The notes under the pieces are model-generated. The model saw only the letters and a program-made list of their open reading frames with translations. It was not told the DNA's origin and did not search any database. 6,616 nt of DNA, taken from contig JAICIL010000254.1 of the NCBI GenBank assembly GCA_025924435.1, positions 1 to 6,616 on the forward strand, in the 5' to 3' direction. A program made the translations under genes and the position numbers. Positions 1 to 4,950 of this stretch are shown one piece after another. This DNA is from Chloroflexia bacterium. GTDB taxonomy: Bacteria; Chloroflexota; Chloroflexia; Thermomicrobiales; JALYUS01. How positions within the stretch are numbered: position 1 is the first letter of the stretch; every line of letters starts with the position of its first letter.

Positions 1-944
1 ACGGCCGACGGCGCCGGCGGCGTCGGCAGCGTGAAGGCGGCGTCGTCGATCCGGTCGGCGGCGGCGCCGGTGGCGATCAGCGTCGCGCCGGCCTCGCGCG
101 CCCGCCGCGCCGCCTCGACCACCGGCAGCGCGAGCGTCAGGAGGTCGGCGGGCGTGGCGCGGATGTCCGCCGCCACGGTGCCGATCACTTTCGCGTCGAG
201 TTCCTTCGGGAAATGGTCGCGCAGCGTCGCGGTCAGTTGATCGTCCGCCGCGATAATCAGGTGCCGTACGCCGTCCTCGTCCAGCACGCGGCGCGCCTCC
301 TCGGCGATGGCCTTGGCGAAGTTTTCCAATTGCTGCTCGACGGCGTTGAGCGCCTTGCGCTCGATCATCTTGTTGCCGACCGCGCCCGCTTTCAGGTGCG
401 TGTACGCGCTCTCCATCGCCACCTCGCGCTCCCGCGTGCCGAGCGCGAAGGTGTGCAGGAACGCCTGCTTGGAGTCCGCGAGCAGGAGGGCGAACGCGGG
501 ATAGGCGTCCGCGAGGCGCGCGAGCGGCGTGAGCATCGGGCGGGGCGCGACATCCGCGCGGTTCCCGGCCGGCACGGCGAGCGGGATCGTGCGGAAATCG
601 CCCGCGGCGGGCTGGGCGACGAAGACGATCCCCTGCGGCGGCTCGGCCCCCAGATCGTCGAGGGCGGCGTGGAGGCGCTGCATCCCCTCGGTGAGCGCGT
701 CGAAGGCCGGGCCGCGCGGCCCGAGCGTCTCCGCCAGCGCCTGCTCGCGCTCCTTCAGCCAGCGCAGGGCGGGGCGGCGGTTCGGCTGCGTGCCATCGGG
801 GCGATAATCGAGCGACACCGTCAGGTACGGCCGCTCCGGGTCGGCGGCGCGCTGCGCCAGATCCGCCAGGTCGTCGTGCAGATTCGTCGTTTGCGGCGCG
901 TCGGGTCGTGAATCGGTGATCTGCTCAAAATGCTCGGATACCAT
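1..944 (-). CDS. Bacterial eRF1-like (baeRF / Vms1-like) protein, 3' end outside window
   Basis: The reading frame is open from ATG 944 to the left edge and shows 314 residues without a stop, so it is partial. The start is set by AGGAGGGAG about 5 nt upstream. The N-terminal half contains a strand-rich segment (LTVSLDYRPDG near residue 41; GIVFVAQPAAGDFRTIPL near 105-122). A basic helical segment follows (HLKAGAVGNKMIERKAL at 183-199, then a helix VEQQLENFAKAIAEEARRVL). Next comes a Rossmann-like piece with HLIIAADD, a lysine/aspartate loop, and VIGTVAADIRATPADLL. This order matches bacterial archaeo-eukaryotic release factor homologues, the Rv2629-type baeRF families, some of which are annotated as Vms1/Ankzf1-type peptidyl-tRNA hydrolases. 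Known relatives are cytoplasmic and linked by homology to ribosome rescue or stress; activity here is inferred. I see no GGQ, and no GG.SQ..F-like loop where a catalytic glutamine would be expected, so hydrolase activity is doubtful. It is divergent from the genes at 1310 onward. Confidence 0.82.
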   Translation of the reverse strand, partial: MVSEHFEQITDSRPDAPQTTNLHDDLADLAQRAADPERPYLTVSLDYRPDGTQPNRRPALRWLKEREQALAETLGPRGPAFDALTEGMQRLHAALDDLGAEPPQGIVFVAQPAAGDFRTIPLAVPAGNRADVAPRPMLTPLARLADAYPAFALLLADSKQAFLHTFALGTREREVAMESAYTHLKAGAVGNKMIERKALNAVEQQLENFAKAIAEEARRVLDEDGVRHLIIAADDQLTATLRDHFPKELDAKVIGTVAADIRATPADLLTLALPVVEAARRAREAGATLIATGAAADRIDDAAFTLPTPPAPSA

Positions 945-1019
945 CGGTCTCCCTCCTGCTCGCGACTCCATCGCTTCAAAGGTGGCAAGTGCGGTGCCAT
1001 GAGGGAAAAGGAATCGCGT

Positions 1020-1025
1020 TGTATA
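1020..1025 (-). promoter_or_regulatory. Possible extended -10 element for the baeRF gene
   Basis: Read on the minus strand, TTGCTATACA gives a TG-N extended -10 with the hexamer TATACA, about 76 nt upstream of the ATG at 944. No convincing -35 box lies 16-18 nt further upstream. It is a weak match found by eye in GC-rich DNA, where such AT-rich hexamers are uncommon. Confidence 0.2.
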
Positions 1026-1103
1026 GCAAGCGGGACGGTACGCGGCGAGGCGTGTCGGCCACCTGCGAAGCAGCGCGCGCCGGGGCGCGGCTATCCTCCC
1101 GCC

Positions 1104-1124
1104 GGTATCATGACCATAGATACC
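1104..1124. promoter_or_regulatory. Operator-like dyad GGTATC-N9-GATACC
   Basis: Perfect 6-bp inverted arms (GGTATC at 1104-1109, GATACC at 1119-1124) flank a 9-bp spacer in the divergent intergenic region. The 15-bp centre-to-centre spacing would suit a dimeric regulator contacting successive major grooves. The winged-helix protein encoded just downstream would be an obvious candidate binder. Six-base arms arise by chance often enough that this stays tentative. Confidence 0.2.
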
Positions 1125-1171
1125 AACCTGCCGCATCGTTGGCCGCCCAACGGAAGAGAGGAACGAAATTG

Positions 1172-1273
1172 GTGTTGTTGTGTGGAGTGATTGTGGCTTC
1201 GATCTTGCGATTAATTGCTCTGAGGGACTGGCATACGAGCGAACGGGTCACTCGGCGCGGCATCCGAGCGTGA
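1172..1273 (+). CDS. Doubtful 33-aa ORF with a hydrophobic N-terminus
   Basis: A GTG at 1172 (or the TTG at 1169) follows the purine-rich AGAGGAA at 1157-1163 at a usable distance and opens 33 codons to the TGA at 1271. The product would begin MLLCGVIVASILRLIALRD, a short hydrophobic stretch broken by one arginine, and end in a basic tail. It could be a one-pass membrane microprotein or a leader peptide 36 nt ahead of the winged-helix gene. Against it are codons such as TTG, ATT and TTA, unlike the GC-ending codons of neighbouring genes, and the non-ATG start. No family is recognised. Confidence 0.15.
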   Translation: MLLCGVIVASILRLIALRDWHTSERVTRRGIRA

Positions 1274-1309
1274 TCCGCTGTTTCTCGCCTTGACGACTGG
1301 GGGGGAGCG

Positions 1310-1660
1310 ATGCACGCAAAGGAACGATTCTTGATCCAACTCTTCGAGCGGACGGACGGGCGGATTGACCGCACGCTGCACGCGCATCTGCACGTCGCGA
1401 GGCGGCTGGGGCTTTCGCTGGCGGAGACGCAGGCGTGCGTCCACGCGCTGGTCGGAGAGGGACTGATCGAAGCCGATGCGATGTTCGATAGCCTGATCTG
1501 GCTCACGCCGAAGGGCGTCGCGGCGTGCATGCGGCGCCTCGCCGTAGATGCCATTATGCGCGACGACCCGCCCGCAAGCGAATCGCTCGAACCGCTCGAA
1601 TCGCTCGCGGCGCTCCACCGCGTGCCCGCGCGGTTCACCGCCCAGCCGATGCACGGTTGA
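1310..1660 (+). CDS. Winged helix-turn-helix-like hypothetical protein
   Basis: This 116-aa protein starts at an ATG preceded by a strong GGGGGGAG ribosome binding site at close spacing. Residues 2-14 form a predicted helix (AKERFLIQLFERT) and 21-33 a second. Residues 36-50 (SLAETQACVHALVGE) look like a turn plus recognition helix. The segment GLIEADAMFDSLIWLTPKGV (51-70) has the strand-wing-strand pattern ending in a W.T.KG turn typical of winged-helix domains. The tail (about 88-116) is low in structure and contains an internal SLEPLESLAAL echo. A DNA-binding role, perhaps as a small transcription regulator or as a scaffold, is inferred from this pattern only. There is no effector domain. 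It is transcribed in the direction of the methyltransferase 187 bp away, a gap too wide for a clear operon. No named family is recognised. Confidence 0.7.
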   Translation: MHAKERFLIQLFERTDGRIDRTLHAHLHVARRLGLSLAETQACVHALVGEGLIEADAMFDSLIWLTPKGVAACMRRLAVDAIMRDDPPASESLEPLESLAALHRVPARFTAQPMHG

Positions 1661-1776
1661 GCGCCGCCTCGCTCCTCATCCCCGATCTCTACCCATCGCC
1701 CCGAAAGCGCGGAATGTGAAGGTCCGTCCGGCGATGGAAAGGCGAGCGAAAGGGGCGGCAATTTTCCGTAGCACGC

Positions 1777-1795
1777 ATCGTGATACAGCCACGAT
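1777..1795. promoter_or_regulatory. Short dyad ATCGTG-N7-CACGAT upstream of the methyltransferase
   Basis: Perfect 6-bp inverted arms (1777-1782 and 1790-1795) lie about 53 nt before the methyltransferase start, in the 187-bp gap after the winged-helix gene. They could be an operator or chance. No terminator with a T-run and no clear -35/-10 pair was seen in the rest of this gap. Confidence 0.15.
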
Positions 1796-1847
1796 CGTCG
1801 GTCAGTTCGCGACCGGCGCGGGGTATCGGTGTGCGAAGGGGGCGGAC

Positions 1848-2600
1848 ATGGTGGCGATGAATGAGGCGGAACAACTCTTCTCCGAGAGCGCGGCCCATTA
1901 CGGGGAGAACGCCTTCACCCGCAACACCACCGCGGAAGTGGATTTCATCGTTGCCGAGTTCGGCCTGCCGTCGGGCAGCCGCATCCTCGATATGGGCTGC
2001 GGCACGGGGCGGCACGCGGTGGAACTGGCGCGCCGTGGCTACCGCGTCACCGGCGTGGACATCGCCGCCGGGATGCTCGCCGAGGCGCGCAAAGCGGCCG
2101 ATGACGCGGGCGTCGCGGTCGCGTGGGTCGAGGCGGATGCGACGCGCTTCGCGACGCCCGAACGGTTTGACGCCGCGCTCTGCCTCTGCGGCGGCGCGTT
2201 CGGCATCCTCAACCTGGAGGACGATCCCGCCCGCCACGACCGCGCCGTCCTCCGCGCGATCGCCGCCGCCCTCGCGCCCGGCGCGCCGCTCATCCTGACG
2301 ACGCTCAACGCCTTCGCCCGCCTGCGCGAATTGACCGACGCGGACCTCGCGCCGGGCCGGTTCGATCCGCTGACGCTCGAAGAGATCTACACGGACGAGG
2401 CGGAGACCGCCGAGGGCGCCGAACGCCTGTACCTCAAGGAACGCCGCTGGCTGCCGCCCGAACTGATTGCCCTCTGCCGGGGCGCGGGCTTCGCCGTCGC
2501 GCATCTCTGGGGCGGCACCTCCGGCCAGTGGTCCCGCCGTCCCCTCCGCCTCGACGAACCCGAACTCATGCTCATCGCCCGGAAAACGGGGAATGGTTGA
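1848..2600 (+). CDS. Class I SAM-dependent methyltransferase
   Basis: The 250-aa product has the Rossmann-type methyltransferase core. Motif I is ILDMGCGTG at residues 46-54. The acidic residue ending strand 2, which normally binds the SAM ribose hydroxyls, is D71 in VTGVDIAAGML. D97 in VEADATRF fits the adenine-binding acidic position, and FDAALCLCGGAFGIL (107-121) is the strand-4 motif IV region. A C-terminal strand pair (LKERRWLPPELIALCRGAGF, then LMLIARK) completes the fold, and the length is typical of stand-alone Methyltransf_11/25-type enzymes. The acceptor cannot be read from sequence. The frame is open upstream, but the chosen ATG 1848 follows AAGGGGGCGG at good spacing and places motif I at the usual distance from the N-terminus; ATG 1857 is an alternative, ATG 1734 is less likely. 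Its TGA stop shares its last base with the left arm of the inverted repeat that follows. Confidence 0.9.
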   Translation: MVAMNEAEQLFSESAAHYGENAFTRNTTAEVDFIVAEFGLPSGSRILDMGCGTGRHAVELARRGYRVTGVDIAAGMLAEARKAADDAGVAVAWVEADATRFATPERFDAALCLCGGAFGILNLEDDPARHDRAVLRAIAAALAPGAPLILTTLNAFARLRELTDADLAPGRFDPLTLEEIYTDEAETAEGAERLYLKERRWLPPELIALCRGAGFAVAHLWGGTSGQWSRRPLRLDEPELMLIARKTGNG

Positions 2601-2723
2601 ACCACAGAGACACAGAGGACACGGAGAAGGGAAGAAGGAACGAGAGAGGGGTGATACCAGTCAAACCGTACCCTCCTCTTCTTTCCTTCGTTTCTTCTCC
2701 GTGTCCTCTGTGTCTCTGTGGTT
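2600..2723. repeat. Dispersed-type inverted repeat element with perfect 30-bp arms, likely bidirectional terminator
   Basis: The left arm (2600-2629) begins AACCACAGAGACACAGAGG and ends ACACGGAGAAG. The right arm (2694-2723) is its exact reverse complement over all 30 bp, so the loop is 64 nt. Inside the arms, a purine-rich stretch (about 2630-2650) faces a pyrimidine-rich stretch (about 2670-2693) and extends the pairing imperfectly, leaving a short unpaired centre near 2651-2670. The arm is the well-known CCACAGAGACACAGAG-type repeat that recurs between genes in many unrelated environmental bacteria and yields spurious peptides containing HRDTEDTE. It fills the gap between two convergent genes, starting on the stop codon of the methyltransferase and ending 11 bp from the stop of the propeller gene. 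A transcript from either side would form a long hairpin, so a terminator or mRNA-end role is likely; mobility (MITE/REP-like) is inference. I see no flanking target-site duplication. Confidence 0.85.
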
Positions 2724-2734
2724 AATCTCCTCTT

Positions 2735-4402
2735 TCACGGCGACCAGGCGGGGAAGGCAGCGGTTTCCGTGTCGGGGGAAAGGGTGCGCGGCTGCGCGCC
2801 CTGAAAATTCGCCACGGTGAGGCGGCCGGCGGGGGAGACGACGAGGGCGCGCAGGCCGTCCGCCGAGAGCGCGCCGCCGGAACCGGGTATCAGGTCGCGC
2901 TGGTCCTTGCCGTCCGCCGTGGCGACGATAACGGTGCGCGCGCCGCCCGCCTCGCGCGTGGCGATGATGCGCGTGCCGTCCGGCGTCCAAGAGGGTGCGC
3001 GGAAGGCGGTGCCGTCCGTCCCGGCGAGGACGAGTTGCAGGCCGAAGCCGTCCGTGTTGAGCGTCCAGATGCTCGTGCCGCGCTCCATCGCCACGCGCGC
3101 GCCGTCCGGCGACCACGCGACCGCGCCGACGCCCGGCGCGCCCGCGAAGAGCGTCGTCACGCCGCCGTTCGGGACGGAAAAGACGGCGAGGTCGTGCCCG
3201 CGCACGAAGGCGATCCGCGCGCCGTCCGGCGACCACGCGGGGAGGTCGTCGGTCGGGCCATCGGTGATGGCGATGCTGTTCTTGCCGTCCGCGCCGACGA
3301 TGTACAGTTTGCCGCCCGCCGCGTAGACGATCCGCGCGCCGTCCGGCGACCACGACGGCGCGCGCGCGTCGCCGGGCGGGCTGGCGAGCGTCGCGCGGTT
3401 CTTGCCGTCCGCGTCCATGGCGACGAGCGCGGCGGGGCCGCCGCCCGCTTTCGCGGTGAAGGCGATGCGCCGGCTCGGCGCGGGCGGCTGGGCGTCGCCG
3501 TATCGCCAGCGGAGATACTGCGCGCCGACATTGCCCGCCTCCACCTTGAAGCCGTCCGGGTTGTCCGGGGTGTAGGTGAGGACGCGCCGCTCGAACGCCT
3601 GCACGAGCACCTGCTTCTGCGCGCCGCCGACGCGCACCTTCGCCCAGTAGGCTTCCGTGATCGGGAAGCCCACGCCGCCCGCATAGCCGTTCCCGAAGAG
3701 CGGGCCGTTCGTCGTCTGGTCGCCGACGACGATCGGGCCGGTGGCGAAGATAAAATCGCGGAAGACGGAGGCGGTGCGGTGATTCGTCTCCGGCACCAAT
3801 TCGCCCGCCGTCACACCGCCCGGCCCGCCCCCGCCGACACTGCCTGTCCGATCCACCGTCTGCGTGATCGGCGCGTTCGCGGCGAGCGGCGGCGCGCCGG
3901 TCAGGGGGGTGAAGGTGGCGTAGGTCGGGCCGTCCGGGTCGCTCGCGTCCCCGGCGATCGGCACGGTGGCGGGCGAGAAGGTCTGGAACATCATGTCGCC
4001 GAGTTGCAGGCGGCCCGTGATCATCTCGGTCGCCAGCAGGCCGTTCGTGACGAAGCCGGGGGCGGCGCGGCTCGCGGTCGGGTCCGTCCGCTCCATCCGC
4101 GTCTTGTCGAAGTATTCGACCAGCCGCGACCCGCCCGGCGCGTCCGCGTACGGCTCGCGCGCGATCACGGAGGTCTGCCGGTCGAGCGGCCCCCAGAGGT
4201 AGGAGCGCCGCCCCTGCGCGAGGTCGTCCGTGCGCCGCCAGAGGGCGCGGAAGGCGGGGTCGGCGAAATTCACGGGCGCGCCCGCCGAGACCGGGTCGGC
4301 GCGCGGGCGGAGCGGGGACGCCAGCGGCGCGGCCAGGAGGACGAGCGCGCAAAGTGCCGTCCGTATCCATCGCCCTCGCTGCCCGCATGCCCGCACGATC
4401 AT
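2735..4402 (-). CDS. Exported protein: unknown N-terminal module plus six-bladed PD40/TolB-type beta-propeller
   Basis: A basic start and hydrophobic core (TALCALVLLAAPLAS, 15-29) suggest a Sec signal peptide. Residues about 46-302 form a module shared with the protein at 4951-6267: FADPAF, WGPL, APGG.RLVEYFDKTRME, VTNGLLATE, PIAGD, and FERRVLTYT at 270-278 through YLRWRYG. Residues about 311-555 are a propeller with WSPDGAR three times, WTPDGTR once and LSADGLR once. It starts mid-blade (RRIAF) and ends in FPAWSP, so the two termini should complete the sixth blade by a velcro closure and the end is not a truncation. PD40 propellers usually bind proteins or glycans; no enzyme motif is visible. 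GGAG lies only 2 nt before ATG 4402 but 8 nt before the in-frame GTG 4396, which may be the true start. It lies 17 nt downstream of the cupin gene, so co-transcription is likely. Confidence 0.88.
   Translation of the reverse strand: MIVRACGQRGRWIRTALCALVLLAAPLASPLRPRADPVSAGAPVNFADPAFRALWRRTDDLAQGRRSYLWGPLDRQTSVIAREPYADAPGGSRLVEYFDKTRMERTDPTASRAAPGFVTNGLLATEMITGRLQLGDMMFQTFSPATVPIAGDASDPDGPTYATFTPLTGAPPLAANAPITQTVDRTGSVGGGGPGGVTAGELVPETNHRTASVFRDFIFATGPIVVGDQTTNGPLFGNGYAGGVGFPITEAYWAKVRVGGAQKQVLVQAFERRVLTYTPDNPDGFKVEAGNVGAQYLRWRYGDAQPPAPSRRIAFTAKAGGGPAALVAMDADGKNRATLASPPGDARAPSWSPDGARIVYAAGGKLYIVGADGKNSIAITDGPTDDLPAWSPDGARIAFVRGHDLAVFSVPNGGVTTLFAGAPGVGAVAWSPDGARVAMERGTSIWTLNTDGFGLQLVLAGTDGTAFRAPSWTPDGTRIIATREAGGARTVIVATADGKDQRDLIPGSGGALSADGLRALVVSPAGRLTVANFQGAQPRTLSPDTETAAFPAWSP
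2975..3354 (-). repeat. Intragenic direct repeats encoding propeller blade motifs
   Basis: An identical 22-nt core occurs at 3096-3117, 3216-3237 and 3333-3354, with steps of 120 and 117 bp (40 and 39 codons). A diverged fourth copy lies near 2975-2990, one further step away. Each encodes the WSPDGAR-type turn of one propeller blade. A second shorter word encoding the DGKN/DGKD turn recurs near 2907, 3281 and 3402. These are protein repeats visible at DNA level, not a mobile or regulatory array. Confidence 0.8.
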
Positions 4403-4419
4403 GGCTCCTCTCGTCTCAT

Positions 4420-4773
4420 TCAGTCGGACAGGGGGATAAAGAGCGATATCCGTTCCTCGCTGCCGACGCCGCGCGTGATGTGCCCCTTCCCCGTCAGGTC
4501 TTCGGCCAGCATGATCGTGCCCGGTCCGATGCGGCGCACCTCGCCGTCGCTCGCCTCCACCTCCGCCTCGCCGGAGAGTGTGACCACGAACTGGCGGCGC
4601 GGCGCGGGGTGCCAGTCGAGGAATTGATCGGCGGGGCTGCGCCGGAAGATCACGCCCGTACCCGGATACAGAGCGGAGTATTCCGAGCCGCCGGGTTGCC
4701 CGTCCAGCGCGACGGCCACATCCGCGAAGTGGCTCTCGCCGTCCGGGTCGGTGTAGATGCGAAAGTAGTTCAC
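4420..4773 (-). CDS. Small cupin-domain protein
   Basis: This 117-aa single-domain cupin has a GTG start at 4773, chosen because GAGGAGGGG lies just upstream and because the product then begins MNYFRIYTDPDGESHF, as is usual for such proteins. A longer frame from ATG 4857 would add a charged, unconserved N-terminus. The cupin core spans DWHPAPRRQFVVTLSGEAEV (53-72) and RIGPGTIMLAEDLTGKGHITR (81-101). H55, Q61 and H98 are candidate metal ligands. This WHPAPRRQ...EDLTGKGH pattern is a reduced version of the canonical two-histidine first motif and recurs in many uncharacterised bacterial cupins. It has no signal peptide, so it is probably cytoplasmic. Function and substrate are unknown; an enzyme such as a dioxygenase or isomerase, or a ligand sensor, is possible. 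It is the first gene of a probable operon with the exported propeller protein. Confidence 0.87.
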   Translation of the reverse strand: MNYFRIYTDPDGESHFADVAVALDGQPGGSEYSALYPGTGVIFRRSPADQFLDWHPAPRRQFVVTLSGEAEVEASDGEVRRIGPGTIMLAEDLTGKGHITRGVGSEERISLFIPLSD

Positions 4774-4775
4774 GT

Positions 4776-4784
4776 CCCCTCCTC
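4776..4784 (-). promoter_or_regulatory. Ribosome binding site fixing the cupin start
   Basis: Minus-strand GAGGAGGGG ends 2 nt before the GTG at 4773 (its AGGAGG core ends 4 nt before). It favours this GTG over the ATG at 4857, which lacks a comparable site. Confidence 0.6.
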
Positions 4785-4892
4785 GTCGCGGCGATTCTTC
4801 GCGCCTCTCACCCTTTTCGCGTGTGCGTGCGTTCGCCGATTGGCCGCACGATAGCACGCGCAGCCACCGTGCGGAAGTTCCGCGACGGCCTC

Positions 4893-4908
4893 GCTATCAT
4901 GCTATCAT
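4893..4908. promoter_or_regulatory. Tandem octamer GCTATCAT x2 in the divergent spacer
   Basis: GCTATCAT occurs twice back to back (4893-4900 and 4901-4908), 43 bp before the start of the 438-aa exported protein. The core GCTATC also occurs inverted as GATAGC at 4850-4855, nearer the cupin gene. The two TATCAT hexamers could be -10 elements for the plus strand, but no good -35 lies 16-18 bp upstream of either. They could equally be a regulator binding site shared by the divergent cupin-propeller operon and the paralogue. Confidence 0.3.
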
Positions 4909-4950
4909 CGCGCCGTTGCGACCGATGGATAGCGCGCTCGGAGGATTGCA

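Larger units (their letters stand above)
945..1309. other. Divergent intergenic spacer (365 bp)
   Basis: This spacer separates the minus-strand baeRF gene from the plus-strand winged-helix gene, so it should hold promoters for both. Its right half (about 1160-1230) is visibly less GC-rich than its surroundings. It holds the weak minus-strand -10 at 1020-1025, a short dyad at 1104-1124, and a doubtful 33-codon ORF at 1172-1273. Longer open frames here have no recognisable domain and lack a good ribosome binding site. I see no tRNA, other RNA gene or convincing sigma70 promoter on the plus strand. Confidence 0.6.

Noticed and set aside
213..911. Plus-strand 232-codon frame opposite the baeRF gene
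   Set aside because: Arg-rich shadow; the minus strand carries a coherent protein with a strong ribosome binding site.
1108..1761. Minus-strand 217-codon frame across the winged-helix gene
   Set aside because: Ser/Arg-rich with no domain and no ribosome binding site; the plus-strand gene has a strong Shine-Dalgarno and a plausible fold.
1548..1847. N-terminal extension of the methyltransferase
   Set aside because: It overlaps the winged-helix gene in another frame and has repetitive Ser/Asn/Arg composition; a ribosome binding site and normal family length support the start at 1848.
2600..2723. CRISPR-like or transposase-bearing element
   Set aside because: There are only two arms, in inverted orientation, with no spacer periodicity and no coding capacity inside.
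2735..2760. Truncation of the propeller gene by the inverted repeat
   Set aside because: The C-terminal FPAWSP complements the half-blade at the start of the propeller, so the end looks native.
2661..4388. Minus-strand 575-codon frame in another phase of the propeller gene
   Set aside because: Arg/Ala/Pro-rich shadow; the PD40 blades and the shared module are in the other frame. Its end reads through the inverted repeat as HRDTEDTE, a known spurious peptide.
3035..4627. Long plus-strand open frame (530 codons) opposite the propeller and cupin genes
   Set aside because: Its composition is almost all Arg, Ala, Gly, Val and Glu with no domain; it is the antisense of a gene with clear signal peptide, motifs and ribosome binding site.
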